Positions 1 to 8,679 of a DNA stretch of 23,165 nt are shown here, one piece after another (the first letter of the stretch is position 1; each line of letters starts with the position of its first letter). Under the pieces are notes generated by a model. It ran no database searches. It was given only the letters and a program-made list of their open reading frames with translations, and was not told the DNA's origin. This stretch comes from a virus, in IMG/VR virus record IMGVR_UViG_3300037042_002568, positions 1 through 23,165 of that record. One strand, given 5' to 3'. The position numbers and the translations under genes are program-made.

Positions 1-1173
1 ACTATTTTTCAAAAAATTGAATCCCCAACCAATATCAATCCCGGTTGGTTGGTTATTTTGATTTGGGTATGGTTTGTTGAACCAACCCATATAACCTCTT
101 TGAATTGTGGTTATGAACAGTTCGGTAATTGGTTTGCCGTTGTTATCAATTAAACCCCCAATAGACGTATCTTTATCAAAAGTAAATGAAAATGTTTGAG
201 TGTTATCTTTAATTGATACTCGTTGGGTTTGGTTTGGGGTTAATACATTATATTCTAACTTCCTTTTTATGGTAAATGGATTATTTTCAAACCCAGCTTT
301 TGATATGTTACATTCGTTTGATGTTTTTAATACTTTATGTAGTCTAACATAATAAATTGATTTTGTTTCAGCAGAATTCGCTAGATTTGTGATTCGTTTT
401 AAAGTCCCATAAGTTCCGGTTTGAATATCTGTTGGGCTGTATTTTAAGTCATAAATTGTAAATACATTTTCTTCGGATAAATAGCTACCGTCACCTAACC
501 CAAAAACCGTAAACACATTTTGACCATCAATTGGTGTTGATAACTCAACATAGTCACCTTCTTTTAAATTGTGTTTTGTCCCACAATAAAAATAAATTAA
601 GTTTTTACCATTAAAAACACCCGAATCAATTACATATGGTATACCATTACCACAAACAAAACCATTATTTGTTACGTTATATTTTTCATTTGTATATGAC
701 ATTGTTTGTGCGGTCGTACTTGAAAAAGCATAAGTTACATAAAAGGACCAATTATAGGATGAGGCACTTTTATTTACAAAAGGAATATGACCAGTAATAC
801 CTTGGTCTCTACTTATTACGAATTCACTAAATTGTGGATAACCTTCCCAAGGTGTGTTTGGGTTTGATAATGTTGATGTTGCGTTTTGTATTGGGTTTGT
901 GTAATACAAATCATTTTTAAATGGTGTGTATGTTGTTTTACCGGAAACTTGATTATTTACAACATTCACAATTTTTCCAGCCAATCTGAATTTATTACTA
1001 CTCTGTCTTTCATTATCAAAAACTACTTGTTGGTCTACCAAAATTGTTCTATCACCCTCCACATATTCTCTCGTGTCAGAAAATAAAGGTGGTTGAACCC
1101 AAACCGGTTTGTTGTTATTTGAGGCAAACCTTTTATTACCTAAAACAATCCTTATTTCACTTTCATTATTCAT
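1..1173 (-). CDS. Putative virion structural protein, 3' end beyond the window
   Basis: The frame is open from an ATG at 1173 to the window edge, giving 391 codons with no stop, so the C-terminus is missing. The protein starts MNNESEIRIVLGNKRF and is rich in Asn, Thr, Tyr and Gly, with no signal peptide and no catalytic motif that I recognise. This composition resembles the large structural protein encoded just upstream. Its start overlaps the stop of that gene by 8 bases (1166-1173), which suggests translational coupling and a shared tail or baseplate role. There is no Shine-Dalgarno sequence, as for most starts here. I do not recognise the family; the structural role is inferred from position and composition. 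Confidence 0.75.
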   Translation of the reverse strand, partial: MNNESEIRIVLGNKRFASNNNKPVWVQPPLFSDTREYVEGDRTILVDQQVVFDNERQSSNKFRLAGKIVNVVNNQVSGKTTYTPFKNDLYYTNPIQNATSTLSNPNTPWEGYPQFSEFVISRDQGITGHIPFVNKSASSYNWSFYVTYAFSSTTAQTMSYTNEKYNVTNNGFVCGNGIPYVIDSGVFNGKNLIYFYCGTKHNLKEGDYVELSTPIDGQNVFTVFGLGDGSYLSEENVFTIYDLKYSPTDIQTGTYGTLKRITNLANSAETKSIYYVRLHKVLKTSNECNISKAGFENNPFTIKRKLEYNVLTPNQTQRVSIKDNTQTFSFTFDKDTSIGGLIDNNGKPITELFITTIQRGYMGWFNKPYPNQNNQPTGIDIGWGFNFLKNS

Positions 1174-4100
1174 CTTGATTCAATATGTATTTTGTAATGT
1201 ATCTATTGATTGTACTTTTCCCTTTGTTCAATCCAAAATAAAAATGATACGGTGCACCAACAATGAAACTATTCTGTGTTCCACTTGGGAATTGTGGGTT
1301 ATTTATACCATTAGATGAGTTAAATATATACCCTCTTCTACCACCATTAGTATCATTGAAATAAGGGGATATTGGTGAATTATCAAAACTTAAATCTTGG
1401 TATTTTTGACTATAAAACCCTCCGTTTGAAATATTTGTTGCCCAATCATTAGTATCCAGTCCAAATATGGTATTACCACCAGCTAAATTCCATTTGTAGA
1501 ATGGGACCTCTTGTGTTTTAGGATAACCAAAAGTATAACTCAACGATGAATTAAATGTTAATACCCCCGGTGAAACTACTTTCCTATCTATTGTATTTGA
1601 TGTAAAAAATACACCCATAACAATATCTGAGTTGTTTGAGATATAGAGATCGTTATCATCGTAAGTATCGTCATCAAACCCCTCAACACCATATTCAGAG
1701 TTAATACTAAAAAGTTGTGCCAAATCACCATCAATTCTTTGTTCACTTCTTGAGAACATTTTATTAATTGAAGCATCCCCTAACCCCAAGGCTTGTCCCC
1801 AAAAGTTTGAATTAATCATTCTGGAAATAAAGAATAAAGAAAGTAAGTCTGACGTATCTTTAAATGAGGTACTAAGAAGGGTATCTACATAATAACCTTC
1901 AAAATTTGGGTTTGTACAGATTTCTTTTGTAAATTCATCTTTCGGCCCCAAATCCATTACCGTTGTTGGAAAAAATATATTTCTTTCGTTCATACCTCCA
2001 TAACCCGCCGGTTGTAGTGTTGGGTCTCCGAATGTGGCTCTTTTAGGTATTTGACCAATAAAATTTGTTCCGTCATAAGGTGTTGCTCTATAAAAAAAAG
2101 AATTTGTTGTTCCCTCAGTATAATAAATCGGTCCTTGTCCTGGTCTGTATGTACTATCATATGAACCACAAAATAAATACTTTTTTGGTTGTCCAACAAT
2201 ATCAAAAATGGTTTGTTTTTTGAACGCAAACATATACAGTGTACCATTTACCCAATTGTTTTGAAATACGTGAGAAAAAATACCCCTACAAGCACCAAAA
2301 ACCAATCTAAATCTTGATTTCCACTCGGTAAGTAATTTAATATCTTTGATGATTGAAACAATGAGTGGGTCATCCACCAAATAATAACACCCACCTTTCA
2401 TTCTCTTACCATCGGGGTTGGCATCACACGGACTTAAAACTGTAAAATTAGTACCAGAACCATCATAACAATCAAGAAGTGTCATGTTTTCACAGGTTAA
2501 TGTAGCAAGAACAACATCACTAGTTTGACTTGGTGTGTCTCCCTGTGAATCTTGACTGTTACCATTACTATCAGTTGAGTTTGATATATTATTTGGGATG
2601 TTTAAATCATTAACACCTTGTATTGTGTAGTATGTAAAGTTGGAATTTAAATGTAACGAGAATGAGTTATTACCATCAATTTCAGTACTATCTGATGTCG
2701 GTAACCTATCGGATCTAAACACTAGTAACTGACTATTGTTAATTTGTATATTAGATGGTGATTGATTATGGTAGGCCGGTGAAAAAGTTCTAACAAAGTC
2801 TGAATTATTTAGTATTGATCCTTGTTGGGTGTTTGAAGCCATTAAAGAACCACCTTCAATATTACCTTGGGTTAGAATATTATTAGTTTGATCAAATGTA
2901 ATTGTATTTGGTCCCGTATTTAATGTACCAACAAACGTTGTGTCGGACAAAACACCATCTGGTGAAGTAAACACACCTAAAGTAAAAGTATCCGTATTAT
3001 ATGCTTTAAAGGCGGATTGTGTTTTATCTGTTGAATTATAATAATGTGGACTATTATTTGTAAACGCACTAAACATTGTTTGGTTTACATTAAAACCGAA
3101 TGGTTCATTATATAAATTACTTTGTAAGTTATTTGTTGTAATGTTATGTGTTTGTGGGGTTTTTTGGTCATTAAACCAGACACCAGAACCAGAGTTTGAC
3201 CTTATCGGAATGTTTAAATAATACTCACCTTCAACAATCAACCCATTACCAAATGTCTTACCAAATAAAGGTGATAAGTCGTATTTTATTGTTTGTTTTT
3301 CAGTGTACGGATCAACACCTCTAGTTAGAAATATAATTTCATACGTTTGGTAGTTTGTGATTTGTTGGAGTGGGTATACGTCATAGGTACTAGTTGTAGG
3401 TAGACCAAAATCAAACTTTTGTTTTTTCTTAAACAAATACTTGTTAAGTAAACCACCAGATGGGGCTAAAAGTGTTTGATATTCTGAAACAGTACCACCA
3501 GTAATAACTTGAAAATACTCAATACCCGCGGTATACTTATATGTTGAGGTATCACCAGTTACCCTAATATATATATTTGATGTTTGAGGTAATCCATTAA
3601 CATCTATCCATGTTACTTGTTTTGGTACTAGGTTCGTACTAGTTTGTGTTGTACCTGTCAATACATTTAAATTAGGATCTGTAATTGATGCTGGGTTTGT
3701 AAATGAAATTAAATCACCACTAGTGAACGCATTTAAAGTTCCGGGATCGGCAAATATTACTAATACACTATCCTCAAACGGTTGGGATGGTGTTGAATTA
3801 TTTATAGTGGTCCTAATCCGATTTTCACCATCAAAATATCTTTGTCTTAAATTAGCTAAATTCATAGATTGTGTCAAAGTCACATCATAACCTAAACGTT
3901 TTTGTCCACCCACGGATGGAAACTCAGTGATTGGTGTTATAATGAATTGACCAGACGGATATCCGGCGAGTACTTGTCTTATACCCTCATATGTTGCTTG
4001 TGGGTCACTTGAATTCACAGGTGGTGAGTAGTTATATGAATCAATAGTATTAATGTCACCCAACAAAATATTATTTTCAGATTCTATAGTTGTACTTAAC

Positions 4101-5935
4101 GATTCACTTGTTTGATTTGTGCTAGGTGGTATGGTTGTTTCTTCACAAGGACAGGCCTCACAATCAGGAAAGGACATCATAGGTAGTGCAATTCTTTTGA
4201 ATGGATTTTCGTCGGGTAGTGGTTTAATTGTTTTTTTATTACAACCACCTTTAGGTTTATTACCACCACTAAGTGCTGATATCGCTTTACATATACCATA
4301 AATTACAACATTTATTAACCAAATCAAAAGATCAATTATTAATTTCAATAATGGCCATATAAAAGCCAATACGTGTGCAATGATTATAAGTTGATATAAA
4401 ATTGGTGTCAAAAGAGTAATCAACATATTAAATAAGAAGAATAAGAAATCAAAGTTTCTTACACCGTCATTAACCGGAAACCTATTGTTTGTTGTTGTAC
4501 ATCTTCTATCGGTAATTTCTTTAATACCCAAGTGTCTACTTCTATTTGATCCCCATTTCCATCTATCAATAAAACTGGTGATGGTATAAACTTTATTAAA
4601 ATTAAATTCATAAAACTTATCTTCACAATTAATCGCTTCTTGAATCATTTGTGAACCTAATGTTGTTGTTAAGTCACCATAATCCACCCAGTCCAAACTA
4701 AACGCATATGAATATTTTTGAGCATTTAGATCAGTTGGTGAGTTTTGATTTGATAGGCTCCATCCCCATTCTTTTATGTTTGGGATTAAATAATCCGCTC
4801 TAAGTATTTGATTATTAATTCCATTCTCATTTTGATATTGAATTCTAAACCTATATTTTCCTTTTGTTGGTATGCCAACACTTGGGTCATTTGAGAGTAC
4901 TTGTTCACCGAATTCATTTGTAATGACATAATCTAAATTCATCGGTACTTCTGTCAACCACGTTCCGTTTTCGTCAATAACTTTACCATTATCTGGTAAA
5001 GAAAATTGTTCAAGTACTGGTCTACCGTCCGAATCGTAAGCTATCGTTTGTCTTATTGCTAATATTCTACCTTCAGACGACACTAAGTCACATAAGTTAC
5101 CAGTGTCTTTTTTTGGTTTACAATTTGTTTTTAAAAAGTCCTCATCGGCATTTGAAAAAATGGAGCCCATAAATATGGCGTGAGGTTTTATCTCAATACC
5201 TAAATCTCTTAAATCAAAATCCACTCGTGTAATACCAACTTCACAAAGTTCTGTTTCACCCCAAAATGAAGTGACGCTAACTTCTTTTTTTTGATTCACA
5301 ATTTGTGGTAGTGAATCTAAATCGGTTGACGATTTAAACCTATTTCCGTTGAACTGGCCGGACCCACCTCTACCTAAACTTATCAAATCTGAAGGTGAAA
5401 GTGAAAAACATCCGATGTTAGACAAATCAAGATCTAACATAACGACTTGTTGACCCAGAGGGACTCCTATAATCATAAAGTCACCACTCTCATTTGTTTT
5501 AACCGTGTATTTGTAGTATTTTTCATACACCTCTAAAACTTCCCTTCTGGTTAAAACATCTTCTCTATCGGGGAAAGTTCCTGTCGGTGTATGTCCTTGA
5601 TATTCTTGTCTATATGGTAATAAATTGTATCTATAACCATCTTCGTTTTTTTGATCAACGGTTTTATATGGGTAAAGTGTTGATATTACTGGGTCGTTCT
5701 CGTCTTCAGTTGTTAATGGAACAAAAACAGACACATTTGCATTTGGTATACCATAACCCCCATTTGTTATAACCCTTCCGGCGATAACACCATAATCGGC
5801 ACAAAATCTAGTATATACGTCATCTTGTCTTAACTTTAAGGAAAGAATTTCCAAAAAATCAAAGTCTTGATTAACATTAATTCGTATGTTTTTATCCTCA
5901 CCGGGTGTTGTTCTTATTCTATAGGTTTTGGTCAT
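1166..5935 (-). CDS. Giant virion (tail/baseplate-associated) protein with internal hydrophobic segment, 1589 aa
   Basis: A complete frame beginning MTKTYRIRTTPGEDKN. Residues about 48-172 look like a carboxypeptidase-regulatory-type beta-sandwich (GVIAGRVITNGGYGIPNANV, then KTNESGDFMIIGVPLGQQV), a fold often used in phage and surface proteins. Residues 495-555 are almost wholly hydrophobic, long enough for two or three membrane passes, followed by a Cys cluster (C592, C595, C597). The remainder is Asn/Thr/Ser-rich, as in phage tail proteins, with a Cys-containing region in the C-terminal third. It follows gp25 and gp6 in the same direction, 76 bases after gp6, and overlaps the next gene by 8 bases. 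That position suggests a baseplate or tail-fibre-network component. The exact function is unknown; the hydrophobic stretch is unusual for a virion protein. Confidence 0.8.
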   Translation of the reverse strand: MTKTYRIRTTPGEDKNIRINVNQDFDFLEILSLKLRQDDVYTRFCADYGVIAGRVITNGGYGIPNANVSVFVPLTTEDENDPVISTLYPYKTVDQKNEDGYRYNLLPYRQEYQGHTPTGTFPDREDVLTRREVLEVYEKYYKYTVKTNESGDFMIIGVPLGQQVVMLDLDLSNIGCFSLSPSDLISLGRGGSGQFNGNRFKSSTDLDSLPQIVNQKKEVSVTSFWGETELCEVGITRVDFDLRDLGIEIKPHAIFMGSIFSNADEDFLKTNCKPKKDTGNLCDLVSSEGRILAIRQTIAYDSDGRPVLEQFSLPDNGKVIDENGTWLTEVPMNLDYVITNEFGEQVLSNDPSVGIPTKGKYRFRIQYQNENGINNQILRADYLIPNIKEWGWSLSNQNSPTDLNAQKYSYAFSLDWVDYGDLTTTLGSQMIQEAINCEDKFYEFNFNKVYTITSFIDRWKWGSNRSRHLGIKEITDRRCTTTNNRFPVNDGVRNFDFLFFLFNMLITLLTPILYQLIIIAHVLAFIWPLLKLIIDLLIWLINVVIYGICKAISALSGGNKPKGGCNKKTIKPLPDENPFKRIALPMMSFPDCEACPCEETTIPPSTNQTSESLSTTIESENNILLGDINTIDSYNYSPPVNSSDPQATYEGIRQVLAGYPSGQFIITPITEFPSVGGQKRLGYDVTLTQSMNLANLRQRYFDGENRIRTTINNSTPSQPFEDSVLVIFADPGTLNAFTSGDLISFTNPASITDPNLNVLTGTTQTSTNLVPKQVTWIDVNGLPQTSNIYIRVTGDTSTYKYTAGIEYFQVITGGTVSEYQTLLAPSGGLLNKYLFKKKQKFDFGLPTTSTYDVYPLQQITNYQTYEIIFLTRGVDPYTEKQTIKYDLSPLFGKTFGNGLIVEGEYYLNIPIRSNSGSGVWFNDQKTPQTHNITTNNLQSNLYNEPFGFNVNQTMFSAFTNNSPHYYNSTDKTQSAFKAYNTDTFTLGVFTSPDGVLSDTTFVGTLNTGPNTITFDQTNNILTQGNIEGGSLMASNTQQGSILNNSDFVRTFSPAYHNQSPSNIQINNSQLLVFRSDRLPTSDSTEIDGNNSFSLHLNSNFTYYTIQGVNDLNIPNNISNSTDSNGNSQDSQGDTPSQTSDVVLATLTCENMTLLDCYDGSGTNFTVLSPCDANPDGKRMKGGCYYLVDDPLIVSIIKDIKLLTEWKSRFRLVFGACRGIFSHVFQNNWVNGTLYMFAFKKQTIFDIVGQPKKYLFCGSYDSTYRPGQGPIYYTEGTTNSFFYRATPYDGTNFIGQIPKRATFGDPTLQPAGYGGMNERNIFFPTTVMDLGPKDEFTKEICTNPNFEGYYVDTLLSTSFKDTSDLLSLFFISRMINSNFWGQALGLGDASINKMFSRSEQRIDGDLAQLFSINSEYGVEGFDDDTYDDNDLYISNNSDIVMGVFFTSNTIDRKVVSPGVLTFNSSLSYTFGYPKTQEVPFYKWNLAGGNTIFGLDTNDWATNISNGGFYSQKYQDLSFDNSPISPYFNDTNGGRRGYIFNSSNGINNPQFPSGTQNSFIVGAPYHFYFGLNKGKSTINRYITKYILNQDE
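4271..4453 (-). other. Hydrophobic, probably membrane-active segment of the 1589-aa protein
   Basis: This stretch encodes residues 495-555 of the giant structural protein. It is nearly unbroken Leu/Ile/Phe/Val/Trp with few charges, broken by a Pro near residue 510 and a Pro-Lys around residues 528-531. It has the length and character of two or three helices able to enter a membrane. A Gly/Lys-rich linker and three closely spaced cysteines follow. Confidence 0.7.
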
Positions 5936-6011
5936 TTGCCTTTTAAAAATAAATAGTTATTTTAGTCTTTTATTAAAAAAACTAAGTCACATAACCAGAA
6001 AATAAAGGATA

Positions 6012-7850
6012 TTAAGAGAAGTCTACCGTTCTTAATTGTTTTACTCTGACATTGATGTCCCTACTATCAAATCTAACTTGGTATATTTGGTCTGGTTCGG
6101 CAAAAATTGTATCATCAATTAATTCAATTTCTCTTGTTTCTTTATCAATGTATCTTTGGGATGTTTGAGACGATGAATATTGACCGCCAACCCTATTATA
6201 CACTTTAAGATCAGACAATGTAATTACACCTGCCGTGTTTTGAATTAATCTACGAACATCTGAAACATTTAAGTTTTGACCCAAATCCCGATTGGTTGGT
6301 CTCATATAGTTTGATATTTGGTCAATCACTTCGGTTATAATTTGACTTTGTGAGGTATTGTTCTCAATCACAATTGAAATTTCAAATTCCAAATCAATAA
6401 CTTTTGCAACATCAATTGATATATAATCATTTACCATTCTATACTTTGATAGGTAGGTTGCCAGATTTTGTTTTAGGGTATTGGCCACATTTTGAGTTAA
6501 GTTACCATCAGAATCATATGATAGGATTTGAACGACAACTTTATTATTATTTTCAGTAATCGCAACTTTAGCCGGTGCCCCAAATTTTCCAGGCATCGTA
6601 TCAATTAAAGATTTGTAATCATTAACGGTAACAGCTCGTTTTTGTGCCGCAAAATTAAATGATACCATATTTCTAACTTCCTCTGTTGTCGGTGGATTAG
6701 CACCACCCACCGCTGAGGTTACGTTGTTTACTTTAAGTGATCTGATAACATTTGAGTTCACCGTATCTGATGGTCCATTAACAACCATATTAACAGTACC
6801 AATTTGATTAATGGCACCAACACCTACGTTTGATGAGATTCCTCCACCAATTCTATATTGAATAAACAAGGTCGTATTTGGTGTAACAGTTAATCCCAAT
6901 CCAATGTTGTTTTGGTAATTTTGAATATTTAAAGGCACACCCAATTGAGCAAAATTTTGAAGTTGTTGGTTTGGTGTTGTTGTTCCTCCACCAAATTGTA
7001 TTTTCATATAACCTTCTGGAGTATATTCAGTTATAAATCTATTGTCGGTTTTTAAATACCTACCGACTTTTAATCCAGCCAAATCAATTGGTTTTGTTGG
7101 ATCCTCAATAAATACGGTATCTTCGGCCAAAGCATCGACTTCGTACCATTTATTTTGTGAGGTAACAAATTCTGAATCTGGTGGCGTTGATTGGTATTGT
7201 GTACCGTCTTTTTGGATAATGGCGGTAACACCTAATACATTTTTTTCTGGTAAAAAGAAATTAAAAAATGGTACAACATCGTTTGAATATATAACCCTTT
7301 TAAATACTTTTGTAACGCCGTTAACCACCACTTCCCTTTTTGTTATGGTATAACCCACAATTTTGTTTGTATTATCAAAAATTGGAATTTTGGTTCTGTT
7401 AACAAATCCTTCATTATTATATTGTGTTGAAAAATCAACGTCATATACCGTTTCAAATGTCTGACCGCCACCATTGAATTGTGCTCCAGATCTTAATATT
7501 CCCAAGTATCTCGTATCTTCACTATCACCAAAAGCCGGAACCTGAATGGATATATCGGCTAGAGCAACAGATGGTCTAAACCCAGGTATTTTAAGTCCAT
7601 AAGTTCTTGCGATGTTATAAATTGATGATCTTTGTTGGGCATATTGAAGAACGGTCTTCTGTATGCTTCTATCAATGTGGAAGTGTAGGTTGTCGCCAAT
7701 TGCCGCGTTTAAGTCCATTAATACAGAAAAAATGGACGCGTCATTGAAGTTTTGAATAACTTCTGGGTAATATTGTTGGGCATAATTTATCAAATCTTGT
7801 CTCAGACTTTCAAAATCTCTACTCGTATAATTAATTTTGTTTGTAGCCAT
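6012..7850 (-). CDS. gp6: Baseplate wedge protein, T4 gp6-like
   Basis: The 612-residue product begins MATNKINYTSRDFESLRQDL, close to the start that I know from T4-like gp6 proteins (a YTSRDF motif followed by an amphipathic helix and a YYPE motif). In T4, gp6 dimers form the inner ring of the baseplate wedge and drive the sheath-contraction switch; the family shares the Baseplate_J-type fold. T4 gp6 is 660 residues, so this is of normal length. It starts one base after gp25 ends, the same gp25-gp6 pairing found in many contractile tail operons. The C-terminal half (from about residue 400, with AQKRAVTVNDYKSLIDTMPG) fits the conserved core. Identification is from sequence character and gene order. 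Confidence 0.9.
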   Translation of the reverse strand: MATNKINYTSRDFESLRQDLINYAQQYYPEVIQNFNDASIFSVLMDLNAAIGDNLHFHIDRSIQKTVLQYAQQRSSIYNIARTYGLKIPGFRPSVALADISIQVPAFGDSEDTRYLGILRSGAQFNGGGQTFETVYDVDFSTQYNNEGFVNRTKIPIFDNTNKIVGYTITKREVVVNGVTKVFKRVIYSNDVVPFFNFFLPEKNVLGVTAIIQKDGTQYQSTPPDSEFVTSQNKWYEVDALAEDTVFIEDPTKPIDLAGLKVGRYLKTDNRFITEYTPEGYMKIQFGGGTTTPNQQLQNFAQLGVPLNIQNYQNNIGLGLTVTPNTTLFIQYRIGGGISSNVGVGAINQIGTVNMVVNGPSDTVNSNVIRSLKVNNVTSAVGGANPPTTEEVRNMVSFNFAAQKRAVTVNDYKSLIDTMPGKFGAPAKVAITENNNKVVVQILSYDSDGNLTQNVANTLKQNLATYLSKYRMVNDYISIDVAKVIDLEFEISIVIENNTSQSQIITEVIDQISNYMRPTNRDLGQNLNVSDVRRLIQNTAGVITLSDLKVYNRVGGQYSSSQTSQRYIDKETREIELIDDTIFAEPDQIYQVRFDSRDINVRVKQLRTVDFS

Positions 7851-7851
7851 A

Positions 7852-8316
7852 TTATATATTAATTATTATAAATTCTCTTGACCCAAAACCATTATTGTTA
7901 TTTGTATAGTCAATTCTTAATTTTGCGGTGTACTCTTCAGTGTTTGCACCTGGTACTCTATATATATCACTTGTTCCCAATAAGTCAGTATTTAATTCAC
8001 CGGGAGCTTCGTCTGATTGTAAATAGGGTGTGACAGATATGTTATTAATAATTAAATTTGGTATATATTTGTCAACTTGTTCTTGTATTTCAGCTTTAAT
8101 ACCTTCAAATGTCTCACCATCAAAAGGATCAAATATGAACTCATAAATTCTGGTTCCAAAATCCGGTAAATAATATCTACTACCCTTTCTTGTTAAAATT
8201 AAGTGTAATAGGTTTGATCTTATTTCTTCATCTGTTGTTTCTGACAATGAAAAATAATAACCGAGTGGATTGTTCCTAAAAGGAAAATTAACACCATATG
8301 TTGTTCCATCTGCCAT
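7852..8316 (-). CDS. gp25: Baseplate wedge protein, gp25/GPW family
   Basis: At 154 residues this has the size and pattern of the GPW/gp25 family: an N-terminal NPLGYYFSLSETTDEEIRSN segment, the conserved core LTRKGSRYYLPDFGTRIYEF, and the family's following helix with an Asp-Pro-Phe (FDPFDGETFEGIKAEIQEQV). In T4, gp25 sits in the wedge core and contacts the first sheath ring together with gp6 and gp53. It is placed immediately before gp6. The start ATG at 8316 follows a short AT-rich leader with no Shine-Dalgarno sequence. A terminator lies just upstream, so this gene probably opens a new baseplate transcription unit, although I cannot place its promoter. Confidence 0.92.
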   Translation of the reverse strand: MADGTTYGVNFPFRNNPLGYYFSLSETTDEEIRSNLLHLILTRKGSRYYLPDFGTRIYEFIFDPFDGETFEGIKAEIQEQVDKYIPNLIINNISVTPYLQSDEAPGELNTDLLGTSDIYRVPGANTEEYTAKLRIDYTNNNNGFGSREFIIINI

Positions 8317-8356
8317 ATTAATATAAATATAATGTGGTAGAATTTTGTTTTAAACA

Positions 8357-8384
8357 AAAAATCACCGATTACTCAGTGATTTTT
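8357..8384 (-). terminator. Hairpin terminator at the end of the replication/nucleotide module
   Basis: Arms AAAAATCAC (8357-8365) and GTGATTTTT (8376-8384) form a 9-bp stem with a 10-base loop. Read on the minus strand, the stem runs into T-rich sequence, as expected for Rho-independent termination. Because A and T runs flank both sides it could work in both directions. The stop codon of the DUF5522-like gene (8362-8364) lies inside the stem. It separates the replication genes from the gp25-gp6 baseplate genes. Confidence 0.65.
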
Positions 8385-8595
8385 CTTGTAAGTTTGTGTT
8401 TCCTTTTTCGTGTCTTGGTTCGTAAGGGCAATTTAAACAACCTGAACCACAACAACTTCCTCTTTTTATATGATATTCTTCGGTCATTACCATTCTTCCC
8501 TGGTTATCGTAATAGAAATCAGTTGGTTGTAATTTTGGACCAAACTCCCTAACGTAAAGTTGTTGTACCCAATCTTTAGATGCCCCTACATTCAT
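8362..8595 (-). CDS. DUF5522-like small cysteine-motif protein
   Basis: The product has 77 residues. The core, MVMTEEYHIKRGSCCGSGCL followed by NCPY, holds four cysteines (C48, C49, C53, C56) and matches the YHxxRGxCCGxGCxxCPY signature that I associate with DUF5522, a small family of unknown function common in Bacteroidota. The cysteines probably bind metal, which is inference. The N-terminal part (LQPTDFYYDNQGRMVMTEEY) also follows the family pattern, which supports the ATG at 8595, although a shorter start at residue 35 or 37 is possible. It lies downstream of the ribonucleotide reductase and ends inside a terminator stem. It is probably a host-derived gene kept by the phage. Confidence 0.75.
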   Translation of the reverse strand: MNVGASKDWVQQLYVREFGPKLQPTDFYYDNQGRMVMTEEYHIKRGSCCGSGCLNCPYEPRHEKGNTNLQEKSLSNR

Positions 8596-8596
8596 T

Positions 8597-8677
8597 TTAA
8601 TTTTTTTTTCTTAAATTATAGAACGCTAACAATACTTGATAAGTTAATGTTACGTTATTTCCCCAAGTTACTTTCAT
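8597..8677 (-). CDS. Possible 26-aa microprotein between nrdJ and the DUF5522-like gene
   Basis: An ATG at 8677, two bases after the nrdJ stop, opens a 26-codon frame (MKVTWGNNVTLTYQVLLAFY, then NLRKKN). It ends with TAA at 8597-8599, one base before the ATG of the next gene. The frame fills the gap almost exactly, which is the packing seen for real genes in this operon. Against it are its shortness and the lack of any family that I know. The middle is hydrophobic (TYQVLLAFYNL) and the end basic, so a small membrane-associated peptide is conceivable. Confidence 0.3.
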   Translation of the reverse strand: MKVTWGNNVTLTYQVLLAFYNLRKKN

Positions 8678-8679
8678 AA

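Noticed and set aside
7042-7353. 103-codon plus-strand frame opposite gp6
   Set aside because: It lies within the well-supported gp6 gene and resembles no protein family.
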